From Desulfocicer sp963675955 (GTDB taxonomy: Bacteria; Desulfobacterota; Desulfobacteria; Desulfobacterales; Desulfobacteraceae), in the NCBI GenBank assembly GCA_963675955.2, contig CAXXVR010000007.1:868001-932000 (forward strand): DNA of 64,000 nucleotides. The letters run 5' to 3'. This document shows, one piece after another, positions 44,207 to 52,580 of the stretch (position 1 is the stretch's first letter; the number at the start of each line of letters is the position of its first letter). Position numbers and translations under genes: made by a program. The notes under the pieces were generated by a model that saw only the letters and a list, made by a program, of their open reading frames with translations, was not told where the DNA came from and searched no databases.

Positions 44207-44303
44207 ACAAAAACGAGCTGATAACGGCATCGGCCTTTTCCGATGAATGGGATATGTCCCGCAAGAAACAAACAACACATGAATAATATAAGGAATTAAA
44301 AAA

Positions 44304-44693
44304 ATGGGAGTTGTCGCATTTAAAAACGTTGCACCTGCGGAAGAGGTATGGGGCATTGCCTCATCCATTGATATTTATGGCTGCAATCCTGACAAAATTC
44401 GGGATGCCGAATATATCAAACAGTTTGTAAAAGATCTGTGTGATCTCATAGATATGAAACGATTTGGAGAAACCCAGGTGGTACACTTTGGAGAAGATGA
44501 AAAAGTAGCGGGGTTTTCCATGGTGCAGCTCATTGAAACATCTCTTATATCTGCCCATTTTGCCAACTTGACCAACACCGTGTACCTTGATGTTTTCAGC
44601 TGCAAGGCCTATGATCCTGAAGTGGTAAAGGTTTTTTCCCAAGGATATTTTGAAGGAACGGCGAGCCTGTCAAATGTTACTTACCGGAAATAA
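44304..44693 (+). CDS. S-adenosylmethionine decarboxylase-family (SpeD-like) pyruvoyl enzyme
   Basis: A 129-residue protein aligned by eye with bacterial SpeD of the Thermotoga type. The self-processing site reads LIETSLISAH: the serine that becomes the pyruvoyl group (S80) and the downstream histidine (H85) and cysteine (C100, DVFSCK) are kept. The residue before the serine is Thr rather than the usual Glu, and His after it is Leu. Family members make decarboxylated SAM for polyamine synthesis; some relatives are known to have become ornithine or arginine decarboxylases. No aminopropyltransferase gene is in the operon. The following gene overlaps it by 20 bp. AAGGA upstream. Confidence 0.78.
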   Translation: MGVVAFKNVAPAEEVWGIASSIDIYGCNPDKIRDAEYIKQFVKDLCDLIDMKRFGETQVVHFGEDEKVAGFSMVQLIETSLISAHFANLTNTVYLDVFSCKAYDPEVVKVFSQGYFEGTASLSNVTYRK

Positions 44694-45771
44694 TTACGTG
44701 GGAAAGATTGCCATAATAGAAGATGACACTGCCTGTGAGCGCGTGTGGAAAAACCTCTATCCCCGTGATACTATTTTTGATCTGTGGGAGGTCAGAAAAA
44801 TTTTTGCCAGGCATTTTGGACGAAGGAACTGCTTTGTGGTTCATTATGCCGAAGAAAAAGAAACCACCTCCCCCCGGGGGGATACACCAGATATCCCAAT
44901 CCATGACATTGATATCCATGATATTGACGGTGTACTGCCACTGTCATGGATTGAAGAGGAAAAAGTTTTTTCCTTCTTTCCCGGAGAAACCTGGAAGGGG
45001 CGAACCTGGATGGAGCAAAATAAAATCATTGCCCCGGACACGGCTGTGATGGCACAACTGCTCCATGGGATTCCCGGTGCTGCCGAGATTCGGTATCTGT
45101 GCCCGGATCACCTGAAAAAAACCTGTGATGATGCTGGCAATGATGAATGTACTCCAATACCGGATTTGCCCTGGAATCTGGAAATTGATGAAACTGAATA
45201 TCTTTTTCATCCTAAAAATCATGGCATGAAGGAGATGCAATACCCCGGTTATCTCGGATTATTTGCCGGTAAATCCAGAAAAAAAATCCTGGCAGAAATT
45301 CGTGACATTGAAAAAAAAGATGTTCATTTTCGATACAACAGTATGGAGGATGTGGAGAGCCTGTTCCAGTTCAACCGTGATAATTTTGGAGAAGACGGAT
45401 ACTTCCATGATCCCCGATTTTTAAATGCCTTCAGGGAACTTGCCCACATGCTGCACCGGGAAAACATGCTGAGGGTGGTGACCGTGCTGGTGGACAATGA
45501 AGTGGCTGCCGTGGATATGGCGGCCGTGTGGAACCACACCTGCTCATTTCTGGCAGGTGGCACATCCAGAACCGTTCCCGGCATTGCAAAACTTATTAAT
45601 CTTCATCACATTCAATGGGCCTGTTCCCATGAAGATCGAATGGGGAACATGCCCCTGGAGGACATAAACAGCCTTGATTTTCTATGTGGCGATTTCGGAT
45701 GGAAAGAACGGTTTCACCTCTCTTGCCGCCCATTGTATAAAATCACCGTCACGGACGGACCGGTTTGCTGA
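44674..45771 (+). CDS. GNAT-fold acyltransferase, BioF2-like
   Basis: About 365 residues from the ATG at 44674, overlapping the end of the SpeD-like gene; a TTG 24 bp earlier also exists. The C-terminal half has the Acetyltransf_6/BioF2-like pattern: FQFNRDNFGEDGYFHDPRF, then VDNEVAAVDMAAVWNHTCS, FLAGGTSRTVPGIAKLI and the terminal LDFLCGDFGWKERFHLS. The N-terminal half (FFPGETWKGRTWMEQNKI) fits the first GNAT lobe. Such enzymes transfer acyl or aminoacyl groups to amines. In this operon the acceptor may be a polyamine or amino acid; this is inferred from the neighbours. Tight coupling with the SpeD-like gene suggests equal expression. Confidence 0.72.
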   Translation: MLLTGNNYVGKIAIIEDDTACERVWKNLYPRDTIFDLWEVRKIFARHFGRRNCFVVHYAEEKETTSPRGDTPDIPIHDIDIHDIDGVLPLSWIEEEKVFSFFPGETWKGRTWMEQNKIIAPDTAVMAQLLHGIPGAAEIRYLCPDHLKKTCDDAGNDECTPIPDLPWNLEIDETEYLFHPKNHGMKEMQYPGYLGLFAGKSRKKILAEIRDIEKKDVHFRYNSMEDVESLFQFNRDNFGEDGYFHDPRFLNAFRELAHMLHRENMLRVVTVLVDNEVAAVDMAAVWNHTCSFLAGGTSRTVPGIAKLINLHHIQWACSHEDRMGNMPLEDINSLDFLCGDFGWKERFHLSCRPLYKITVTDGPVC

Positions 45772-45857
45772 CCTGGCTTCACCCATAACAAAACATAAAA
45801 GTAACGTTTGGCGTGTCTACACTTTATTATAAACCATACCCGAAAAAGGATGCGGAC

Positions 45858-47141
45858 ATGCATCTCCGTCATAAAACAGCTGTGGTGGGAACCACTTCAG
45901 ACTACATTGATCTTTTACGCAAAAAATTACCGGAAAAGCTGCTGTTCGTCACCGGAACACCCATTCGAAAAAAAGCCCGGGAAAAGGCACCGGACCCTGA
46001 AGAAGAGGTCTTAAGTGATCTTTCCTGTGCGGACCGGGTGATTGATGAGGTAAAGGCCCACCTGCACACCCATGACATTGCACTGAATGGCATTGCGTGC
46101 TTTGACTGTGAATCCATGAGCCTTGCCGCCCGCATGGCCGAATCTTTCAATCTTTCTTATCACAGCCTTAAAACCATTGAGTCCTGCCGGGATAAATCCA
46201 TCACCCGTCGTCTGTGGACTGAAAACAATGTTGAGACTCCCCTGGCCCAACGGATTGGATCCGCCTTGGCGGCCATGGATTTCTTCAAGAAAATGGGAAC
46301 ATCCTGCGTGCTCAAGCCCGTGGATGGCAGTGGCAGTGAACGCGTGTATCGCTGTGATACGGCCCTTGAGTGTGAAACGGCATACCACACCATCTGCCAG
46401 GGTCAGCCCTACAACAATGTTGTCATTGAAACCTTTGTGGAGGGCAATGAGTACAGCTGTGATTTTTTCATGGACCACCAGGGGGCACACCCCATCCGGT
46501 TCACCCGGAAAATCCATTCCCCCATACCGGTTTTTGGCACCATCATGGCCTACGAACTGGTGGATTTTCCCAGGGGGAATGTCTCACCAAAAAACTTTGA
46601 ACGACTACTGATGAAAGCGGCCCGGACACTGGGTATCAAAAGGGGCATATGCATGCTGGATTTCATTGTCACGGAGACCGGTGCCTCCCTGCTGGAAATG
46701 ACCCCAAGACCCGGCGGAGACTGTCTGCCCTGGCTCATTGAAAAGGGGATGAACCTTGATATCCTGTCTTTGAATATCAGCCTGAGCGCACAATCGGATT
46801 TTAAATTTCAGCCCTCCAGACGATTCTCCCCCCTGGTTGGTCTTAGAATCCATGCTCACCGGGCCGGAACCCTTAAAGACATTGACTACTCCCGCCTCAT
46901 GGCAGACAGCAGAGTCCGGGACGTGTACATCAAACATAAACCGGGGCATGTGATTCAACTGCCTCCGGAGGATTATGATTCATGGAATCTGGGACATATT
47001 CTGTTCAAGCCCTCAACGCTTTTATCCTGCGAAACCCAGAGCCTTCAGCTGTTATCGCTCCTGAATATAGACATCAACCACGGCAAAGCCCATACGGCAC
47101 CTTCCAGAACACAAAAAAGAACACATGATCATGCAGATTAA
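45858..47141 (+). CDS. ATP-grasp carboxylate-amine ligase
   Basis: About 427 residues from the ATG at 45858, which has AAAGGA upstream; a GTG at 45813 lacks one. After a Rossmann-like preATP-grasp domain (HKTAVVGTTSDYIDLL) comes an ATP-grasp fold: VLKPVDGSGSERVY, IETFVEGNEYSCDFF, and the metal-ligand region FIVTETGASLLEMTPRPGGD. It would activate a carboxylate as acyl phosphate and join it to an amine. It is related in fold to PylC and carbamoyl-phosphate-type ligases, but has no PylC-specific features I can recognise. It lies between the GNAT and the PLP decarboxylase, overlapping the latter by 17 bp. Confidence 0.82.
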   Translation: MHLRHKTAVVGTTSDYIDLLRKKLPEKLLFVTGTPIRKKAREKAPDPEEEVLSDLSCADRVIDEVKAHLHTHDIALNGIACFDCESMSLAARMAESFNLSYHSLKTIESCRDKSITRRLWTENNVETPLAQRIGSALAAMDFFKKMGTSCVLKPVDGSGSERVYRCDTALECETAYHTICQGQPYNNVVIETFVEGNEYSCDFFMDHQGAHPIRFTRKIHSPIPVFGTIMAYELVDFPRGNVSPKNFERLLMKAARTLGIKRGICMLDFIVTETGASLLEMTPRPGGDCLPWLIEKGMNLDILSLNISLSAQSDFKFQPSRRFSPLVGLRIHAHRAGTLKDIDYSRLMADSRVRDVYIKHKPGHVIQLPPEDYDSWNLGHILFKPSTLLSCETQSLQLLSLLNIDINHGKAHTAPSRTQKRTHDHAD

Positions 47142-48384
47142 AGGAACACTAAAGCCCGGCACTGTGACACCGGCCGGAGATGACATGCTCTCCTTTGTGG
47201 AAACCTGTTTTAATAAGGGCAGGCAGTTCATTGCCACCATGGGCAGGCATCTGACCCCCTGTTATGTATTTGAACCCGGGATCATCACCGCCCGGGCCAC
47301 CACCTTTAAACGGGCCTTTCAGAATCACCTGCCGGACACGGGCTTTTATTATGCCATGAAAAGCAACAACTTTCCCGATGTATCCCGGACAGTTCTGAAA
47401 ACTGGTTTCGGCCTTGACGTATCAAGTGGAGAAGAACTGACCCTGGCCTTGGACATAGGGGCCACAGACATCGTCTTCAGCGGCCCGGGAAAGACAGATG
47501 CAGAGCTGGATCTGGCTGTGAGCCACAGCCGGAAGGTGGTGATTCTCATGGACAGCGTAACGGAACTTAAGCGCCTTGAAAACCGGGCAGCTCAACATAA
47601 TACCACAATTCGTACCGGGGTGCGCCTCACCACGGAACCCACAGGATTATGGAAGAAATTCGGCATTCTTTTAAAGGATTTAAATGAATTCATCCAGATC
47701 GTTAAGAACTGCCCTCACATCCGTTTTCAGGGACTTCAGTTTCACTCCAGCTGGAACATGAATCCGGAAAAGCAGGTTACTTTCATAAAAAAACTGGGAG
47801 AAACCCTTGGAATGCTTGCTGCCACGGACCTCAGCCTCATTGAGTTTATCGACATCGGCGGGGGCTACTGGCCGGAACAGGGGGAATGGGTGCTTTTACA
47901 ACCGGATATGAACAAACCAAGAAATGGAACGGTGATGGAAATCAACCCATCCACTTCCATTGATATCTTCGCCCGGGACCTCAGCCAGGCCATCTGTGAA
48001 CATATCCATAATAGGCTGGACTGCCGCATCTGCTTTGAACCCGGACGCTGGATCTGCAATGATGCCATGCACATTATCATCAAGGTCATGGACAAAAAAT
48101 ATGAGGATCTGGTGATCACCGACGCCGGGACCAGTGCCGTGGGATGGGAGCGTTTTGAAATCGACTATTTCCCGGTGCTTAATCTCACCCGTCCAGCCAT
48201 GACCGAAAAGGAATGCCTGATCCTGGGATCGCTTTGTACTCCCCATGATGTGTGGGGATATCGCTACTTTGGAAAGGAAATAAAAGAGGGCGATATTCTC
48301 ATGATTCCCACCCAGGGGGCCTATACCTACAGCCTGCGTCAGGAATTCATAAAGGCCGTTCCCCCGGTGCTGTCTTTTCCCTGA
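47125..48384 (+). CDS. PLP-dependent decarboxylase, fold-type III (ornithine/diaminopimelate/carboxynorspermidine family)
   Basis: A 419-residue enzyme with an alanine-racemase-like barrel. PLP lysine K79 lies in FYYAMKSNN; the phosphate-binding glycines in FIDIGGGYWPEQ; EPGRWICNDA matches the family EPGR motif; and the substrate/active-site Cys segment is SLCTPHDVWGYR, where family members often have a CDSxD sequence. The family decarboxylates D-configured or substituted diamino acids (meso-DAP, ornithine, carboxynorspermidine). As the last gene of the operon it may remove the carboxylate from a ligase product. Overlap with the ATP-grasp gene indicates coupling. A near-identical dispersed element lies 63 bp after its stop. 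Confidence 0.85.
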   Translation: MIMQIKGTLKPGTVTPAGDDMLSFVETCFNKGRQFIATMGRHLTPCYVFEPGIITARATTFKRAFQNHLPDTGFYYAMKSNNFPDVSRTVLKTGFGLDVSSGEELTLALDIGATDIVFSGPGKTDAELDLAVSHSRKVVILMDSVTELKRLENRAAQHNTTIRTGVRLTTEPTGLWKKFGILLKDLNEFIQIVKNCPHIRFQGLQFHSSWNMNPEKQVTFIKKLGETLGMLAATDLSLIEFIDIGGGYWPEQGEWVLLQPDMNKPRNGTVMEINPSTSIDIFARDLSQAICEHIHNRLDCRICFEPGRWICNDAMHIIIKVMDKKYEDLVITDAGTSAVGWERFEIDYFPVLNLTRPAMTEKECLILGSLCTPHDVWGYRYFGKEIKEGDILMIPTQGAYTYSLRQEFIKAVPPVLSFP

Positions 48385-48446
48385 GCAAGTGTGATGCTCC
48401 TGCATTGGGTCTTCTAAATAACGGGCATATCCCAGCGGATACAACG

Positions 48447-48506
48447 AATATTGGGTCGTAGACGCGGAGCCAAATGGTATTATACCGCCGCCCCCCGACG
48501 GGCAAT
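48447..48506 (-). repeat. 60-bp family C element, inverted copy of 17261-17320
   Basis: 58 of 60 bases agree with 17261-17320 read in the opposite direction. It lies in the 202 bp between the convergent decarboxylase and DAC-domain genes. Strong stems of the GC-rich part suggest a terminator-like role for both genes. Confidence 0.8.
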
Positions 48507-48586
48507 GAAAAAGTAGTTGCTGTGAGAACCCAGTACCTAGAACCCAAAAGCCAGTACCCAATTTTTCATATAAAAACGATAAGAAT

Positions 48587-50173
48587 CTAATAAGACAAAT
48601 CCGAGGTTTCAACCCACCGTTGCAGTAACACAGGTCCACTGCAAATCATGGAAGGTTTCAGACGCCATTTGGTTTCAAGTACTATCCCGCCCATCATGAC
48701 AGAAACAAGGGAATCAGATGAAACCACAATAACGATAATTTTTTCATGTTTTGCAGTGAAACGAAGTGCAGAGTTAAATCGGGCCCCCCGGGCTCTGTTC
48801 TCAGTTGCCACATAATCGCCGTCCAGAAGACAGGCAAATTTGTGCAATTTCAAGTCCGTCCCTATGTGCAGTGCTCCATCCACCCTGGCAAGAGATTTGG
48901 CCAGTTCCAGATTTTCAGAATCTTCAAGATCAAGGGGATTTACCACCGAATTGCCCGGAATAAAGATGGGGGATTCATTCAGGTCAACAACAATGCTGCA
49001 CCCATACCGCTGGCTGGCTGCACTGTGAACAATCCCGGAAATAATTTTAAATAAAGTGGATACATCCTCAGGATTCATGTCAGAGTCCAGCAACACCTCT
49101 TCAACATGCACAAGCTTTGCTTTACGGGTGGTTGACTTAAAGCAACCGTCTGAAAAAGAGCACACCTTCTTTTCATTGAGTTTTAAAAACCCATACCGAC
49201 CTTTAAAATCAGCCGTGATGGAAAAATCAGGATTATCACCGTTGATGATGCCGATGATATTTTTTTCATCTGCCACCAGTCTCCGGTCTGAGTTTTGAAC
49301 GGCCTGGAGGAGTTTTCTAATATGCTTTACATTCTCCAAAAGGGGTTGTTCTGCCTTGGGAAACCTTGCAATAAATTTCATTTTACCAAGGGAGTGCTTT
49401 TCCGCAAAAAGCAATTTACCATTTGGCCATGCCCCTTCTTCAGGGGTTCTTGATATTTTAAGTACGGCTTCCAGAATCGGGTACACCCGGACCCGGGTGT
49501 CCCATCCTAGCAGTACATTCATTTCATCCACCAGATAATCCCTCACCGCATGGGTGGCATATTCTTTGAGAAAACCACCTGAAATGCCGGTGTACAGTTC
49601 TTCTTCATTGGCGATATCATGGGAAACCCTCCACACAGCCTGTTCCAGCCATCTCTCAGTGGGACCGATGGAACACATATCCGGATGCTGTTCGGTAAAC
49701 CACATTTGATAGACAACAGAACTTGAACATCCACCACAGGAAATCAGTCCTGCCAGTTCCAGGTTTCTTTCCGGAACCAGATTGCTAAATTTTTTTTTAT
49801 CATAGCAAAGGCTGATTCTCCTGCGCCATTCATCCATATCAAGATACAGCTCTTTGATTTTCGGCTCATGACCGGCCAGAAGGTTTTGGGGATCATAAAT
49901 GTATATGGGATCTTCAGGTTTAATGGCGTAAATCACGGCTATGCGGCTTGGCCCGGAAAAATGGGTCAGGCCTTCCCGCAGCCCTTCCATGCTTTCACGA
50001 ATACAGCTGCAGTTAAAAACATATTCATCCATAGGCAGTGTCTCTCCGGTTATTTGATATTTAAGTTGGTCTTCAACGTCAGTTAAAAGGAACTCGTCAA
50101 TCAAAAGTTCACCGGCCTGCTCCTGATCAGACTCAAAAAAGGAGAGCAGGTGGTCACTTTCAGGCTTGATCAT
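48587..50173 (-). CDS. DisA/DAC-like domain protein (DACNV type)
   Basis: A 528-residue protein whose last 170 residues match the diadenylate-cyclase (DisA N-domain) fold: QRYGCSIVVDLNESP, VDGALHIGTDLKL, then ARGARFNSALRFT and IVIVVSSDSL. The DGA motif (D432) is kept, but the RHR motif after Gly-Ala reads RFN (about 465-467), so cyclic-di-AMP synthesis is doubtful. Such DAC-like domains with long N-terminal partners have been proposed as nucleotide sensors. The N-terminal 300 residues contain GLISCGGCSSSVVYQMWFTE and no recognised domain. It converges with the SpeD-like operon. TAG stop, with TGA seven codons on. Confidence 0.7.
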   Translation of the reverse strand: MIKPESDHLLSFFESDQEQAGELLIDEFLLTDVEDQLKYQITGETLPMDEYVFNCSCIRESMEGLREGLTHFSGPSRIAVIYAIKPEDPIYIYDPQNLLAGHEPKIKELYLDMDEWRRRISLCYDKKKFSNLVPERNLELAGLISCGGCSSSVVYQMWFTEQHPDMCSIGPTERWLEQAVWRVSHDIANEEELYTGISGGFLKEYATHAVRDYLVDEMNVLLGWDTRVRVYPILEAVLKISRTPEEGAWPNGKLLFAEKHSLGKMKFIARFPKAEQPLLENVKHIRKLLQAVQNSDRRLVADEKNIIGIINGDNPDFSITADFKGRYGFLKLNEKKVCSFSDGCFKSTTRKAKLVHVEEVLLDSDMNPEDVSTLFKIISGIVHSAASQRYGCSIVVDLNESPIFIPGNSVVNPLDLEDSENLELAKSLARVDGALHIGTDLKLHKFACLLDGDYVATENRARGARFNSALRFTAKHEKIIVIVVSSDSLVSVMMGGIVLETKWRLKPSMICSGPVLLQRWVETSDLSY

Positions 50174-50366
50174 GACATCAATTGGAATTTGACCTTATAA
50201 AAATAAAGAGTCCTTGCCAACATCTATTAGTCAATGAATATTTTTTTTATTCTAACAATTCAACCTGTCATCCTTTTTTTACCTTTGACACAACTTCCTG
50301 ACTTGACTTGTTTCAAAGAATTCAGGCACAATAAAGTCTTAAAATTAAGGGTCCGGCATTAACAAA

Positions 50367-50430
50367 GGGATTTGGTCATAAAATGGGCCATTGGGGAGTG
50401 GGATCAGTGTCCCATACCATGACCAAGCCC
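50367..50430. repeat. Imperfect palindrome (family D)
   Basis: GGGATTTGGTCATAAAATGG pairs imperfectly with CCATACCATGACCAAGCCC. It lies about 40 bp upstream of the Fe-S oxidoreductase gene in a 293-bp gap that has no other visible element besides AT-rich sequence. Confidence 0.45.
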
Positions 50431-50466
50431 TAATAAAGGAACTGAAAAAACAGGAACTATGAAACC

Positions 50467-52530
50467 ATGACACTGTATCTTGCTCTCAAATCAGCGATTA
50501 TGGCACTCTTGATAACCGGGACGTTTTATTTATTTAAAATCAAAATAAAACGGCTTTATCTCATCATGCAATCCGTGGACGGAAAAAGTCCAGGCCCGCC
50601 GCATAGTATACGGCAACGAATGGGAGTTTTATTTAAGGATGTACTGGGTCAGAGCAATGTACGGCGCAAAACAATGGCGGGCTGGGCCCATACCCTTATC
50701 TTTTTCGGATTCATGGCGATCCAGCCCCACTCCCTGGAGTTAATGGTCCGGGGGGTCATTCCCGGTTTCAGCGTGGGCCATTTTCTGCCAGGAATATACA
50801 ACTTTTATCTTTTCACTGCAGACATTCTGGGATTTCTGGTACTTGCAGGAGTTTTCCATGCTGCCTACCGCCGATTCATTGAAAAACCTAAATACCTCAC
50901 CATGGGAAAGGATGCCAATTTAATCATCCTTTTCACCTGCATGATCATTGTCACCTTTCATCTGATAAATGCCTGCCAGGTGGTATCTCCATATGCAGCC
51001 CATGGATATCACTATGCCGGTGTATTTCCCGTTTCTGGCATGCTCGTCACGCTTTTCGGCCTGGAGAGCCTGTCCACCAGCACCCAGACCATTTTATTTG
51101 AAACCGTTTACTTCCTGCACATGATCACCATTCTTGGTTTTCTGATCTATATCCCCGGCTCCAAACATCTACATCTGATTGCTGCAGCTCCCAATGTATT
51201 TTTAAAACCCCTGCAGCGGGAAAAGGCCATGATCAAGACAGACATTGAGGATGAAGACGCGGAAAGTTTTGGCCTTGGGAAGATCAACGAACTCAACTGG
51301 TATAATGTGTTAAATCTATATGCCTGCACAGAATGCGGCAGATGCCAGGAACAATGCCCGGCAGATCATACGGAAAAACCCCTGTCTCCCAAAGCCATTG
51401 TTCATGATCTTAAGATTAATCTGTTTCAATGGTCCCAGCCCATTTTAGACGGCAATAAAGATGAAATAGAACCCTTTGTTGGGGAAACCTCGGGCATCAC
51501 ACCGGATGCCATCTGGTCCTGCACCACCTGCCGTGCCTGTGAGGATATCTGTCCTGTGAATATCCAGCACCTGGATTTTATTCTGGAGGCCAGAAAGTAC
51601 AAGGTACTCATGGAAGCACATTTTCCTGCCGAAATCCAGGATACCTTCACCAACCTTGAAAACCAGGGCAACCCTTGGGGATTCAGCTCGGATACAAGGG
51701 GAAACTGGGCAAAGGACACCGGGATTCCCACCATCCGGGAAAACCCCCATCCAGATATTCTCTGGTTTGTGGGTTCTGCCGCATCCTTTGACCATCGCGC
51801 CATTCAAATATCAAAGGCCCTGGCAACGCTTTTGCAAATCGCCAGGGTCAATGTGGCCATTCTGGGGGAACAGGAGTGGGGAACCGGTGATACGGCCAGG
51901 CGGGCAGGAAATGAATATCTGGTACAGATGATGATCATGCAAAACGTTGAAAGTCTTAATAAATGCAAGCCCAAACGCATACTGACTGCCTGCCCCCACA
52001 CCTATAACATACTGAAAAATGAATACCCGGAATTTGGTGCCGACTTTCCGGTGGTGCATCATTCCCAATTCCTGCTGGAACTGGTCAAGCAGAACCGATT
52101 GATTCTGGATGACAGAGCGCTTGGCACCATCACCTTCCATGACTCCTGCTATCTTGGTCGATGGAACGGAATCTTTAATGAACCAAGACAGCTCATCGCC
52201 CGGATGAACCAGGGCCAGCCCCCCATTGAGATGACACGCTCAAAAGAAAAGGGTTTCTGCTGCGGTGCCGGTGGTGCACGAATGTTTATGGAGGAGACAT
52301 TGGGCAGCTATATCAATGTGAACCGGGCAAACGAGATCACGGCCACCGGAGCGCAAATGGTGGCGTCTGCCTGCCCCTACTGCATTACCATGCTCCAGGA
52401 CGGGCTTAAAGAGTGTAACAGCAATATAGTTGTCCATGATCTTGCAGAGCTGCTGCTTCTAAAAGTAGATCCAGCGCACTCTGATGCCGGGACAAACAGG
52501 AAACAAACCTCTGTAAAATGCTCCCATTGA
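50467..52530 (+). CDS. Membrane-anchored Hdr-type (CCG) Fe-S oxidoreductase
   Basis: A 687-residue protein. The first 240 residues contain about six TM helices, with NarI/HdrE-like character. Two 4Fe-4S motifs follow (CTECGRCQEQCPAD, CTTCRACEDICPVN). The C-terminal half is HdrD/CCG-like: ACPHTYNIL, DSCYLGRWNG, FCCGAGGARMFMEE, and ACPYCITMLQ. Proteins of this plan link soluble donors such as electron-transferring flavoprotein or methylotrophic dehydrogenases to the menaquinone pool, as for DgcB and the ETF:menaquinone oxidoreductase. In sulfate reducers they serve fatty-acid oxidation. Partner genes are not adjacent, so the donor is inferred. Converges with pylB. Confidence 0.85.
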   Translation: MTLYLALKSAIMALLITGTFYLFKIKIKRLYLIMQSVDGKSPGPPHSIRQRMGVLFKDVLGQSNVRRKTMAGWAHTLIFFGFMAIQPHSLELMVRGVIPGFSVGHFLPGIYNFYLFTADILGFLVLAGVFHAAYRRFIEKPKYLTMGKDANLIILFTCMIIVTFHLINACQVVSPYAAHGYHYAGVFPVSGMLVTLFGLESLSTSTQTILFETVYFLHMITILGFLIYIPGSKHLHLIAAAPNVFLKPLQREKAMIKTDIEDEDAESFGLGKINELNWYNVLNLYACTECGRCQEQCPADHTEKPLSPKAIVHDLKINLFQWSQPILDGNKDEIEPFVGETSGITPDAIWSCTTCRACEDICPVNIQHLDFILEARKYKVLMEAHFPAEIQDTFTNLENQGNPWGFSSDTRGNWAKDTGIPTIRENPHPDILWFVGSAASFDHRAIQISKALATLLQIARVNVAILGEQEWGTGDTARRAGNEYLVQMMIMQNVESLNKCKPKRILTACPHTYNILKNEYPEFGADFPVVHHSQFLLELVKQNRLILDDRALGTITFHDSCYLGRWNGIFNEPRQLIARMNQGQPPIEMTRSKEKGFCCGAGGARMFMEETLGSYINVNRANEITATGAQMVASACPYCITMLQDGLKECNSNIVVHDLAELLLLKVDPAHSDAGTNRKQTSVKCSH

Positions 52531-52580
52531 AGGTATCCAGGCCCATCCCAGCGGATATAGCAAAATAAAAGATATGTGGA

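Noticed and set aside
45858..47141. ATP-grasp ligase as the missing PylC
   Set aside because: The fold is shared, but it is in a sigma-54 operon with SpeD-like, GNAT and PLP decarboxylase genes, is longer than PylC, and shows no PylC-specific segment I can recognise; no pylD is beside it.
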